Assembly (NCBI RefSeq): GCF_013343235.1
Contig: NZ_CP040094.1
Location: 992,501-1,056,500, forward strand
DNA from: Nostoc sp. TCL240-02
Lineage (GTDB): Bacteria; Cyanobacteriota; Cyanobacteriia; Cyanobacteriales; Nostocaceae
Direction: 5' to 3'
DNA: 64,000 nucleotides
The notes beneath the pieces are model-generated. The model did not search any database, was not told where the DNA came from, and worked only from the letters and a program-made list of their open reading frames with translations. The position numbers were made by a program, and so were the translations under genes. Positions 16,829 through 25,811 of the stretch are shown here, piece by piece (the first letter of the stretch is position 1; each line of letters opens with the position of its first letter).

Positions 16829-18346
16829 ATGTACTTTGAGGACGTGCGTCAGTGGCAGGGAACTGCGGAGGCTCTGACAAAGGAGCTAAAACGCCAGATT
16901 GAACAGCTTGAACTGTCTATAGAATCACCTGCGCTGCGTACCGTTCGGTCGTGGAGAGCAAAACAACTTTTATCACAACCCAAAGGACAAGAATTTGGCT
17001 TTCGTCAGGTTTTGGAGGGTTTGGCAACTGCTCTCTTATTAAAGAAAGGTTGGACACTTGCGGCGATCGCTCAAGTTTTGCCATCCTTTGGTGAAGATAC
17101 TTTAGAGAGGCAAATTATTGCAGAGACTCAAGGTCAAGATCCAACATGGCTACCTGCAATTTCAGCAACTTCTTTGCCTTTACCTACAGGACACCGCCCA
17201 GCGAGGGATCTGGCTGAAGATGCTGTGATGTTACTTGCTCAGGGAATTCTTCGCCAATACGATCGGGTTCTCCCAGGTCGAGAGATTATGCGCCAAGAAG
17301 ATAGTACGCTGCCACCAGAACTCTATCAAGCAATGTGCAAATTGGGTCGTCTATATATTGAAGAAGGATTAAGCGATCGCGCTGCCTGTGTGCATACTGT
17401 TTTAGATAATGCTCGATACCCTCTTGGTTGCGATCGTTGGCAGTTAGGGGTTTTTAACCAATCAGACTTTCGGTTTTCTAGCGTTACCTTAATTGATCCA
17501 GATTTACGAGTACCCACCTCAGACTGTGCAGAGATTGCCAATCTGAGCGGGGCTTTTGGTGAAGACAATGTGATTGAGCATCGCTTATATACTCAGTTAT
17601 GCGAAGCAACTGAACGATTGGGTGGTCGTCGTCAACACAAAGCTTACACCGCGCTACGACAGTTATTTGGCAGGTACTCTCTGATAGGAGAACGGCAGCT
17701 ATTAGACTACTTGGTTGAAAATGACTTGACCCCTTTACAGCGAATGATCGTTGAAAATTTCTTCAACTTAGTGCCAGATATCTGGCTAGTTGACGGACTA
17801 GCACATCGCTGCGCCCACTGTGGCACACTGATGCGATCGCATCCCAACAAAAAACTTTTTTCACAAGGGCGGTGTCCAATTCGCCAGTGCATTGGCCACA
17901 ACTCACCAAAAGTATCTGAAAAACTAGATCCCAAAGACATTTTACTAATTGCCGAGCCACGAATTCTTACCTACTGGACAGGCCCAGCAATTGACGAATT
18001 AGCCATTTTTGATACAGCTAGACAAAATAAGCTCAATGCTGAACTTTACCCGGAGTCGGATTTATGCGATGTGGCAATTAACGAACGAGCAATTGGAATT
18101 GATGCCAAATCTTACACAAGTCCAGTGACTTTGGCTTTGCGTCTCAATCGTAGTATTGGCGGGCTGATTCACTATCGCCGCCGCATTCTTGCTGTGAGCG
18201 ATCGCTTAATCGAGGATAACCCAAGCTACATTTCTACCCTCATTTCAACACTAGATAAAAAGGGCGATCCCGCTAGTTTAGAAATTATGTCGGTTTCCTC
18301 TGTAATTGATTTTTTAAAGAAGATGCCTTATGCGAACCAAACCTGA
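16829..18346 (+). CDS. pPIWI-RE-module protein with zinc cluster and restriction-endonuclease-like domain
   Basis: This is the first gene of a three-gene operon. The N-terminal half (about 1-300) is helical and of unknown fold. A four-Cys metal site follows (C328-A-H-C331 ... C349-P-I-R-Q-C354). The C-terminal part contains a PD-(D/E)xK-like pattern, D414-VAINERAIGI-D425-A-K427, typical of restriction-endonuclease-fold nucleases. This matches the REase-associated component described for pPIWI-RE modules, where it sits beside a DinG-like helicase and the PIWI protein. The gene overlaps the next by 17 bases, implying translational coupling. Function in the cell is inferred: cleavage or processing of foreign nucleic acid. 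HIP1 sites in the gene suggest long residence in cyanobacterial DNA. Confidence 0.75.
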   Translation: MYFEDVRQWQGTAEALTKELKRQIEQLELSIESPALRTVRSWRAKQLLSQPKGQEFGFRQVLEGLATALLLKKGWTLAAIAQVLPSFGEDTLERQIIAETQGQDPTWLPAISATSLPLPTGHRPARDLAEDAVMLLAQGILRQYDRVLPGREIMRQEDSTLPPELYQAMCKLGRLYIEEGLSDRAACVHTVLDNARYPLGCDRWQLGVFNQSDFRFSSVTLIDPDLRVPTSDCAEIANLSGAFGEDNVIEHRLYTQLCEATERLGGRRQHKAYTALRQLFGRYSLIGERQLLDYLVENDLTPLQRMIVENFFNLVPDIWLVDGLAHRCAHCGTLMRSHPNKKLFSQGRCPIRQCIGHNSPKVSEKLDPKDILLIAEPRILTYWTGPAIDELAIFDTARQNKLNAELYPESDLCDVAINERAIGIDAKSYTSPVTLALRLNRSIGGLIHYRRRILAVSDRLIEDNPSYISTLISTLDKKGDPASLEIMSVSSVIDFLKKMPYANQT

Positions 18347-21300
18347 TTTTTGGAAAGGTGTAGACCGAATTTGCTGGCTTTGCGTCTTAATGGAGGAATT
18401 TATTGATACTAATTCACTGGAGTACGCGCCAGTAATTATGTCAGGCATGGCCAGCATTTTAAATGCAGCTGTATTAGAGAAAGCCCGTCAAGCTATTTTC
18501 AATATGCGGCAGATGTCCCTGACTTTTGTTACACGGCAGTCAGTTCAACACGCAATTGCTCTCTATAACAATCATCATTACTGCAACCACACTAAAGGAG
18601 CGTATGAGATTGATACCGAAACACTGCACTTCAAAAGAACAGATCCTTTAGAAGATTCTCAAATTACACAAGCGCGTCAAATTTTAAGTGCCCCTTTGTC
18701 ATACGATTCGTATGGTTTTACATTTGCCGATCCTCGTCAGGCGATGGCGGTTGCGTTAGGTGAAGAGTCAACCGCCGTGAAGTTAGACATTCCTCGTATA
18801 AATGCCCCGATTACTGCACGTCGTACACATTCTCTCAACCGCCAACCAAGAGGAAAAATTCGCATTCCCTTAAGTGAACTGCGCGATCTGGCTATTGAGA
18901 TGGACGAGCGTGAAAAGCAAGATACTGAGCGACGACGTGGTAACTGGGCAGATCGTTTTGAACGCTTTGACCTCATGATATCGGAAGCTGGAAAAGGTCT
19001 GCGGAAAGAAAATGATGTGTTGGAATTAGAAGACATCAAGCATTTAATTGGTTTACCAGGGTCAGGTAAAACAACCATTCTCGTGTTGATAGCTATCTGG
19101 TTGGGACTAAATGACTATAAAGCCATGTTTGTGTTTCCCTCGATTGAAGTTGCTAGACAGTACATGGCTGAACTGGCATTTCATCAAGTTAAGGTGGGAA
19201 TGCTTGTCGGTCAAAGTGATGAAACTCGCCGTCGTCATGCAGACAATATTGCTGAAGCGATCGCAACACGAGGTAATGGTGGCTTTGCTTACACCTTAGA
19301 ACAGGCAGAAGTTTTTGGGATGAACTGCGTCTTACCAGCCTTTTCAACTGCTGATATGTCCCTGTGGGGGTTTGGTTATGCTCCTTGCAACGAGATATTG
19401 CAAGGCGGAGGGAAACAGGGAAAGATGAAGAAATGCCTGTGTCCTTTATGGACAATGTGCGGTCGAAACAAAGCACCGCGAGATTTGTTGGATGCTAATA
19501 TTTGGGTTGGTCATGTGCGATCGCTCGATACTCAAATATCACCTCATGCGATTCAGGAACAAGTACGATATTTTGAATTAATTGCTCGTACCTTCGATGT
19601 AGTTGTTTGCGACGAAGGTGATATGGTGCAGACAGTGTTAGATGGTTATGGGGCAGCAACCTTAAGTATTTCAGGCTCAGAGCGATCCATTCATCGGGTA
19701 ATTTTAGAACAAATCCATAACCGCTTTGCTGGCAGCGAGAGCCATCGATTATTCGATCGAGATGTAGAACTCTACAGCCGTGACTCGGCAGAATTTGGTA
19801 GCTATAATACTTCCTTAATTACCACCCTTCAGAATATGTCTAAGTCGCGGGTGGGAGAACGCTACGAAAATCAATTGCTAACTGTATTACGGATTGTTAG
19901 CGAACTATTGAATACTTTAAAGAAATCCTCTCAGCAGAATGACCTTGATGAACAAGAAGCCAAACTAGGCTTTAGCAAAAGTCGAGCGCTGACTGAATTT
20001 TGGGAAGCGGCAGCATATAACGCCTTTTATGATCGCACAGGTGTTGAGAACCCTCAAGACTTTAAAGCAGATTTGTGGCCTCGGATTTTAGGCTATAACC
20101 GTGAAACCCTTGAAAAACAATGGAAAACTCTCATTAGCCATTTTCGCCGTTACCTGGCTGAAAATCTGATTAAGCGACGTGATGCGATCGTTGAAGAAAT
20201 TGCTGAATTATTTCTCAAGCTCTGTTTTCCAGATCATTTATCAACAATAGAAGCAGAAGATTTAGCTAAATTACTTATAACTGTTACTTTCGTAATTGTG
20301 GGCTACCAGCGAATTGTACCAGGAACTAGAACGATGGTTGCAGAAGGTTTCATTCGTGAACCAATTGTGGAATCAACTGCATCACCAGAACTCCGAAAAT
20401 TCGTTCCAGAAAGCATTTTAGGTTCATTTTCTGGAGTGCGATACAGTTTTTCCAAAGCACAAACAACACGTACCGCCGCCAGAAATGTGCAATTGTCCTA
20501 TATTACATTTGTTGGTGCGCCCCGAATGTTAATGCACCGTTTTCATCGGTTGTTAGAGGCAGATGATGGACATCCAAGCCCAGCCGTTTTAATTACCTCG
20601 GCAACTTCATTTTTAGAAGCTAGTCCCGCCTACCACATTAACGCTGGCCCGCATTATTTACTAAAACCGCGTCAGTCAGAAAATAAAGCAGAGCAGAGCG
20701 TTTATCGTTTCAAATGGTTTCCAGATAGTGAACGTGGTGATGAACCCCTCAAATATAGCGGTGCTGGCGACCTTCAAAAGCGTAATCTTCTGCGAATGGT
20801 GAATGCTCTTGTAGGAGGAAGTAAACCTGAAATTTACAAGTCTATGGATAGATTTGATGTTAAGTCTGGTATTCGTCGCAAAGCCGCTTTAGTTGTCAAT
20901 AGTTATGAACAGGCTCGTTCTATCAAGAAATATATCAATGACTATCATCCTGAAGTTGGTAGACATACAAAAGCAATTGTTCAATCCCTCAGAGATGGAG
21001 AACAACCGACAGATTTTGTTACCTCTGCTCAGTGTGAGGCATTAGGAGACGATGAAAACTGTGATATTTTAATTTTTCCCATGTTGGCAATTGGTCGAGG
21101 TGTGAACATCGTTTTCACCAAAGGCGAAAGAAAGCTAGATGCGGCAATTGGCTCGATTTACTTCCTGACTCGTCCTCATCCTACCAAGGATGATATGCAG
21201 CTTTTGTATAGCTTGGCAGGACGGGCAACACAAGAATTTGATAGTCGAGTTTTTGGTGAAACAGAAGATTTAAATGCGATCGCAACTTCTTGGCAGCAAT

Positions 21301-21737
21301 CAAGGAAAGACTTGTGGCGAACTGCCAATAGATTGTTACGTGAACCCTTAATGGCCAGCCGTTTAGGTCCTGAACTATTCAAATCGTTTACAGCTAATCA
21401 AATGGTTGCGATTTTGCAAACAATTGGGCGCGGGATGCGGAATGGATGCCCAGTATCAGTTTACTTTGTGGATGCAGCTTGGGCTAAAAAATCAGCTGAA
21501 GGTCAACCCGACTCTGGGCGAGACAGTATGCTGGTGCAAATGCGAATCATTTTAGAAGAATGTGTCAATCATGAAGACCCCGTAATTCGAGAAATTTATC
21601 AAGAACTTTATGGCACATTTCTAAAACCTTTACAGCACATTCAAGGAGTAATTTATCCCGATGAACTAAATTCGTTAGAAGAATCTACGGATGAAGATGA
21701 AGGTTTTGATGAGTTTTCAACACTATTGGATATGTAA
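18330..21737 (+). CDS. DinG/XPD-like superfamily 2 helicase of the pPIWI-RE module
   Basis: The 1135-residue helicase has Walker A GLPGSGKTT (K247), a DEAH-like box D428-E-G-D431 and a Cys cluster between them (C353, C369, C371, C377). The spacing resembles the Fe-S domain of DinG/XPD helicases. Further motifs include LITSATS (near 750), ALVVNSYEQARSIKKYI (motif IV region) and a C-terminal QTIGRGMRNG that matches motif VI (QxxGRxxR). Such helicases unwind DNA 5' to 3' and resolve R-loops in characterised relatives. The ATG lies inside the end of the preceding gene (17-base overlap), and the next gene starts 2 bases after its stop. The tight packing indicates one complex. Confidence 0.82.
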   Translation: MRTKPDFWKGVDRICWLCVLMEEFIDTNSLEYAPVIMSGMASILNAAVLEKARQAIFNMRQMSLTFVTRQSVQHAIALYNNHHYCNHTKGAYEIDTETLHFKRTDPLEDSQITQARQILSAPLSYDSYGFTFADPRQAMAVALGEESTAVKLDIPRINAPITARRTHSLNRQPRGKIRIPLSELRDLAIEMDEREKQDTERRRGNWADRFERFDLMISEAGKGLRKENDVLELEDIKHLIGLPGSGKTTILVLIAIWLGLNDYKAMFVFPSIEVARQYMAELAFHQVKVGMLVGQSDETRRRHADNIAEAIATRGNGGFAYTLEQAEVFGMNCVLPAFSTADMSLWGFGYAPCNEILQGGGKQGKMKKCLCPLWTMCGRNKAPRDLLDANIWVGHVRSLDTQISPHAIQEQVRYFELIARTFDVVVCDEGDMVQTVLDGYGAATLSISGSERSIHRVILEQIHNRFAGSESHRLFDRDVELYSRDSAEFGSYNTSLITTLQNMSKSRVGERYENQLLTVLRIVSELLNTLKKSSQQNDLDEQEAKLGFSKSRALTEFWEAAAYNAFYDRTGVENPQDFKADLWPRILGYNRETLEKQWKTLISHFRRYLAENLIKRRDAIVEEIAELFLKLCFPDHLSTIEAEDLAKLLITVTFVIVGYQRIVPGTRTMVAEGFIREPIVESTASPELRKFVPESILGSFSGVRYSFSKAQTTRTAARNVQLSYITFVGAPRMLMHRFHRLLEADDGHPSPAVLITSATSFLEASPAYHINAGPHYLLKPRQSENKAEQSVYRFKWFPDSERGDEPLKYSGAGDLQKRNLLRMVNALVGGSKPEIYKSMDRFDVKSGIRRKAALVVNSYEQARSIKKYINDYHPEVGRHTKAIVQSLRDGEQPTDFVTSAQCEALGDDENCDILIFPMLAIGRGVNIVFTKGERKLDAAIGSIYFLTRPHPTKDDMQLLYSLAGRATQEFDSRVFGETEDLNAIATSWQQSRKDLWRTANRLLREPLMASRLGPELFKSFTANQMVAILQTIGRGMRNGCPVSVYFVDAAWAKKSAEGQPDSGRDSMLVQMRIILEECVNHEDPVIREIYQELYGTFLKPLQHIQGVIYPDELNSLEESTDEDEGFDEFSTLLDM

Positions 21738-21739
21738 AA

Positions 21740-24700
21740 ATGATTAATAATTTTGATGATGAAATTGAATTGGAAGAAGATTTATTGTCAGAAGAGGAAG
21801 ACGAAGAAACTGAAGACAGTTTAGTTTCGGATAAGTTTTACATTCAGCAAGGTGCAATTAAATTAATTAAAGAATTTCCTTTAGCTTTCACCGTACCAGA
21901 TAATCTTGCTCCAATCATAGTAGAAGGTTTTAATCTTACGTGGACAAAAGCAGGTTTGCAATGTCTTGACGAGATTCAACAAGGAGCTAATGTCAAAAAT
22001 CTTCCTTATGGCTCATTGCGAAATTTCCTACAAGTAGTATTACAAGATGCAACACGAATTGAACCAGAGGTAGGTCTTAGCAAATATGCCTTGAATTATG
22101 CTAAAGGCGATCGTATGCTAGAACCTTTTGTTTACCTTACTGGTGGCGATGAAGAAGAAATAAATAAAGTGCTTCGCCCAATTATTAATGATTGGTTCAC
22201 AAATTCTCTCAAACCATTTGCTGAAAAGGAGGATATATCAATAAAGATTATTGACCGCTTAGAAGATTTGCAAGAAAGGGGAGAGTTAATAAAAGTTTCT
22301 CCTTTCAAATCTCAAGTATTACCTTGGGGTTGGAATAAACAGACGGATACAACTCAACCTAAAGATAAATATGACTATCGAATGCTAGCAGATTACGTGG
22401 CTCGTCAAATTGCTGGACAAGTTATTTTTCCAGGTTTAGGACCGATGAAACGTGTTATTTTCAGCAATGGTACATTTACCTCTGGTATTGCAGAACTGAT
22501 TACTGATCCGATTACCTTACCTGACAAAAAAGGTAAGTTCAGTTTTCTAGTAAGTTTAGAAGTCATTACTTATCCATCTTTACATCAACCTTTATTACAA
22601 GTTAAAGTTTCCAAACGTCGCTGGTTTACTCAATTAAAAGCCCCCAAATACGACCGCAGAAATATTAGTGGTTTCATATTTTCTCAAGAGCATACAGATC
22701 GTGCATTTAGCTACCAAGTAAAATGCGAACAAGACAAAAGTAACAAAAAAGGTAAAAATAAAAAGCAAGAGGAGATAAAATTGATTTGGAAAACAGATAA
22801 AGATTTTGAAATTTTGCGGAGAGAGTTGAATTTGGGGTCATCTTGTGATGGTCAACAAATCGCTCTAGGTTTAGCTTCCACTGATAGCTGTGAGGTACTT
22901 CTTACTTACCGTAATGGACTTCAAGATAATTCAGAAGACGACGAAGAAACTTCAGAAAAATACGGTATTGAAACAGGTGTACCAGAAATTGATAAATTAG
23001 ATGCGTTTGAAGCGATCGCTAAAATTCTTAAACCATTAGGAATCGAAATATTCGATGGTTACACAGAAGTACCATCTAGGCATAAACCAGATGATACAGC
23101 ATCGCGGATGATTAATCTTCCTACACTGCTTGGTGGTGTTTTGGAAGCTCTTGAAACAAATACCAACTTGGAATTTACCCCGAAATATCTTGATCAACTC
23201 AACGATAAACAAATTGATGATTTGCTAAGTAAATATTTTGGCATTCGTTTAGAAGAGATTGATTGGGGAAGAAAAGCTCTTCAATTCAAAGGACGCACAA
23301 AGAATCAAACTGATGAACTTCAAGGCATTATTCAGGCAAACCAAACAGCGATGCAGCGATTGTATCCTAATGAACGACCCTTATTATTTATCTTTTATGA
23401 AGCTCATTTACAAACAGAAGCAGAACTATTGCAGAAGGTTACTCAACTTTTGTGGGGCGATACACTTCAAATAGAAATTAATCGCTTGCCAGAAAATACT
23501 CACGGGCCAAGAGAGATTTTATCAGGAAATGAGTTGAAAGCCAAAGAGCGATCGCGTGAGCGAATTAAGAAATGGGAATCTACTGCAAAACAGATTGAAA
23601 AGCTCAACCAGCCAACTTTCTGCGTAATCATGGCGCGGAAGTTTTACCCAGATCCTACTGGACAAAAAACTGCTAAACCTGATGATAAGGTTAATAAACC
23701 CTCTACTCGCAAAGCATTAGCAATGGCTGGTGCTGGTGTGCAGTTTCTACTACCTATTGAAAAGACACGAAAAACAAATCGTCTGAAACTCGCAGACTTT
23801 TTCCATCGGATGCAGTCAGCATTAAAAGATTTAATCTTTGCTCATTCTGGTCGTATTGATGATATCAAAGAAAAAGTTGATAAGTACCTGCAAAATATTC
23901 CACTAGAAGCTAGTCCAAAAGAAATTATTGTAATTACAATCGTCCGTAAACAAAAGGGTCGTGTTCGTGGCAAAATTGAAAGTACATTTTTACCAATAGC
24001 AATCCGCATCAATGTGGATACAGGTAAATGTGAGTTTTGCTGTGCTTATGAGAGAGGTAATTTAGTAATCAGTCCGTGGGCTAGTTTTTCTGATGCGCGA
24101 GCTTTTATTGCTGAACTTACTCCCATCAAACTGGCTGATAAAGAAGAGGTACGCAAGACTCGATTCATGAAATTTGTGAAACAGCTTGTTTCCAATTCTG
24201 TGGAAGAAAAAGCGCAACCCTTAGTGTTAATTGATTCTTCCAACTGTGTCCAACTATGGTCTTGGCTTAAAGATGTTGAGATTAATGCTAATCAAATTAA
24301 CTTTGGTCAGCAGCATCAACATATGCAAGAAGAATGGCAAGGCGCACGTTTAATTCGCATTCGCCAAGAACTTGCTCCTGGCATTATTGAGAAAAAAACC
24401 AGACATTTAATAGAGACTTCTGTAGAAGATACTAGAACTAAAGAGGAACTAAATAAACTGCCGCCTACGCTGAAAATTCCTTCAGCATCTAGTGCGACTG
24501 GCTTATTCCGACTCAGCGCGACTAACCAAACTGGATGCGTGGCTTATCTATCTGTGGCGCGTGAATTACCACAAAGAAAAGCTCGTGGGCAAAGTTGCTA
24601 TCGCTCAACCGATACTCTAGTAAAACAAACTGGGTTAAAGATAAGTCAACTCTCTAAAAAACCTCCATTTGCGGGTCGCTGGCCTACTCCCAACCCCCTT

Positions 24701-24898
24701 GAGATTGTCGTTACCTTACGTCAGCCAGAAGATAATCCTGATGATCTAGCTGCCCTTGTGGAATCATTGCGTTATGGCTTTGGTCACTATAGCGATTGGA
24801 CAGGTTTGCCTGCTCCCCTATTTTTTGAGCGTGTTGTACGTGACTATATTAGTGATTTTGCGATCGCAGATGAGGACATTGAATCAGAGCAAGATTAA
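21740..24898 (+). CDS. pPIWI-RE protein (bacterial PIWI/Argonaute relative with conserved R and E)
   Basis: The 1052-residue protein opens with an acidic low-complexity stretch (residues about 5-30, mostly Glu/Asp). The N-terminal region is of the pPIWI-RE X type, a MID-like region lies around 550-700, and a C-terminal RNase H-fold PIWI domain covers about 720-1050. In that domain I see the first core strand Asp in LVLID832SSNCVQLWSWL, the Arg-rich strand ARLIRIRQE (R870, R873, R875), and the late LPAPLFFERVVRDYISDF segment. These match the conserved Arg/Glu pattern that names the family. Known family members were proposed to use guide nucleic acid or recognise R-loops; experimental data are few. 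It is last of the three-gene operon. Confidence 0.82.
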   Translation: MINNFDDEIELEEDLLSEEEDEETEDSLVSDKFYIQQGAIKLIKEFPLAFTVPDNLAPIIVEGFNLTWTKAGLQCLDEIQQGANVKNLPYGSLRNFLQVVLQDATRIEPEVGLSKYALNYAKGDRMLEPFVYLTGGDEEEINKVLRPIINDWFTNSLKPFAEKEDISIKIIDRLEDLQERGELIKVSPFKSQVLPWGWNKQTDTTQPKDKYDYRMLADYVARQIAGQVIFPGLGPMKRVIFSNGTFTSGIAELITDPITLPDKKGKFSFLVSLEVITYPSLHQPLLQVKVSKRRWFTQLKAPKYDRRNISGFIFSQEHTDRAFSYQVKCEQDKSNKKGKNKKQEEIKLIWKTDKDFEILRRELNLGSSCDGQQIALGLASTDSCEVLLTYRNGLQDNSEDDEETSEKYGIETGVPEIDKLDAFEAIAKILKPLGIEIFDGYTEVPSRHKPDDTASRMINLPTLLGGVLEALETNTNLEFTPKYLDQLNDKQIDDLLSKYFGIRLEEIDWGRKALQFKGRTKNQTDELQGIIQANQTAMQRLYPNERPLLFIFYEAHLQTEAELLQKVTQLLWGDTLQIEINRLPENTHGPREILSGNELKAKERSRERIKKWESTAKQIEKLNQPTFCVIMARKFYPDPTGQKTAKPDDKVNKPSTRKALAMAGAGVQFLLPIEKTRKTNRLKLADFFHRMQSALKDLIFAHSGRIDDIKEKVDKYLQNIPLEASPKEIIVITIVRKQKGRVRGKIESTFLPIAIRINVDTGKCEFCCAYERGNLVISPWASFSDARAFIAELTPIKLADKEEVRKTRFMKFVKQLVSNSVEEKAQPLVLIDSSNCVQLWSWLKDVEINANQINFGQQHQHMQEEWQGARLIRIRQELAPGIIEKKTRHLIETSVEDTRTKEELNKLPPTLKIPSASSATGLFRLSATNQTGCVAYLSVARELPQRKARGQSCYRSTDTLVKQTGLKISQLSKKPPFAGRWPTPNPLEIVVTLRQPEDNPDDLAALVESLRYGFGHYSDWTGLPAPLFFERVVRDYISDFAIADEDIESEQD

Positions 24899-25020
24899 AT
24901 ATGCAGCCAGTGTAGAAAGAGGCTACTAGTTTATTTACAATCAAACTCGCACAAAGATGACTGTTAGAATGCATCCCGACGCATTGGCATTGCAAAGGCA
25001 CGCATTAACAATGCGGTCGA

Positions 25021-25127
25021 TTATACCAATTTGAAAAAAGAATGCGACAAATAGACCATTTGTAGAGACGCGATGAATCGCGTCTTTACCCAAAGATGTG
25101 TTGCAATCATTAATCGAATTGGTATTA
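25021..25127. mobile_element. MITE-like element with palindromic core
   Basis: The ends TTATACCAATT (25021-25031) and AATTGGTATTA (25117-25127) are inverted repeats matching at 10 of 11 positions. Inside is the 28-nt palindrome at 25062-25089. It has no coding capacity. Small non-autonomous elements of this layout are common in Nostoc genomes. Confidence 0.55.
25062..25089. repeat. 28-nt palindromic repeat, copy 5
   Basis: The copy has near-perfect arms GTAGAGACGCGAT and ATCGCGTCTTTAC. It is the best preserved of the AGACGCGAT class in this window. Confidence 0.8.
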
Positions 25128-25146
25128 GCATTACAAGGGATTGCCA

Positions 25147-25184
25147 AATTTAATTCGCTACGAATTTAATGAAATGCTGTACTT
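25147..25184 (+). repeat. Left copy of inverted repeat flanking the RemA-like/SPL pair
   Basis: AATTTAATTCGCTACGAATT followed by AATGAAATGCTGTACTTAA. The reverse complement, with one indel and a few changes, lies at 26897-26934. Confidence 0.75.
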
Positions 25185-25417
25185 AACAAGCCAAGGTTAG
25201 GACTGCAACCTAAAACTTGAGTTTATTGAGCTTAGTGAAACCCCAAAACAAGCCCAAAAGCTGGCAAAAATAGTGTGATTGACATAGAGATATTAAGCAG
25301 CAATTGGGAAAGGAAACTACTACCTTGAATTGGGTATAACCCGTATGGTATATAGCTTCAAGTCACTTTTCTAGATTTTACAATATAAGTAAGAGATAAA
25401 AATAACGCTTCAATTGT

Positions 25418-25774
25418 ATGAAAATACTCTCATCAGAACTAGTTCATTTGGGATTTGGCAAATATGTGCGTTCTGACCAAGTGACAGCAGTTATACCAAT
25501 AGAAGAGGAGCGAGGCCCAGGGCGACGAACCTTTGTTCACGTTCAAGGGCAAAACGATCCAATTATCGCCTCTCGCGCTGAAGATACCATCGTGCGTGAT
25601 TTAGTACAGGAACCACGCGAAGTTACCCAAGCACGTCAGCAGCAGGAAATTCTTCAAGATTTATTGGTTAATTTAGGTAATGTTAATTCGACTGTGCGCC
25701 GAATTAACCGTGATGAAGGCAGTTTGGATCTGGATTTGTTAGAGCGACGAATTAAGCAAGTACTGGAAAATTAA
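25418..25774 (+). CDS. Small protein of unknown function, RemA/DUF370-like N-terminus
   Basis: In this 118-residue protein, residues 1-65 (LVHLGFGKYVRSDQVTAVIP...RRTFVHV) resemble the RemA/DUF370 fold (I-N-I-G-F-G-N-x-V...AIV), a ring-forming DNA-binding regulator in Bacillus. The rest is a charged, probably coiled-coil tail (EVTQARQQQEILQDLLVNL). The similarity is by eye and weak. It lies 37 bp upstream of the spore-photoproduct-lyase-family gene and may form an operon with it. The ATG is the only reasonable start. A role as a partner or regulator of the lyase is inference. Confidence 0.6.
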   Translation: MKILSSELVHLGFGKYVRSDQVTAVIPIEEERGPGRRTFVHVQGQNDPIIASRAEDTIVRDLVQEPREVTQARQQQEILQDLLVNLGNVNSTVRRINRDEGSLDLDLLERRIKQVLEN

Positions 25775-25811
25775 TTGCAAAAATCAGCAAACTAAATAAC
25801 GGAGAAAGATA

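Larger units (their letters stand above)
24899..25417. other. Repeat-rich spacer after the pPIWI-RE operon
   Basis: No gene is visible. The region holds a 107-bp MITE-like element (25021-25127) with an embedded 28-nt palindrome, and the left copy of a roughly 38-bp inverted repeat (25147-25184). An open frame on the minus strand at 24941-25147 is made almost wholly of this repeat DNA and is not counted as a gene. Confidence 0.6.

Noticed and set aside
24941..25147. 68-codon minus-strand frame after the pPIWI-RE operon
   Set aside because: It consists of MITE and palindrome sequence and has no ribosome site.
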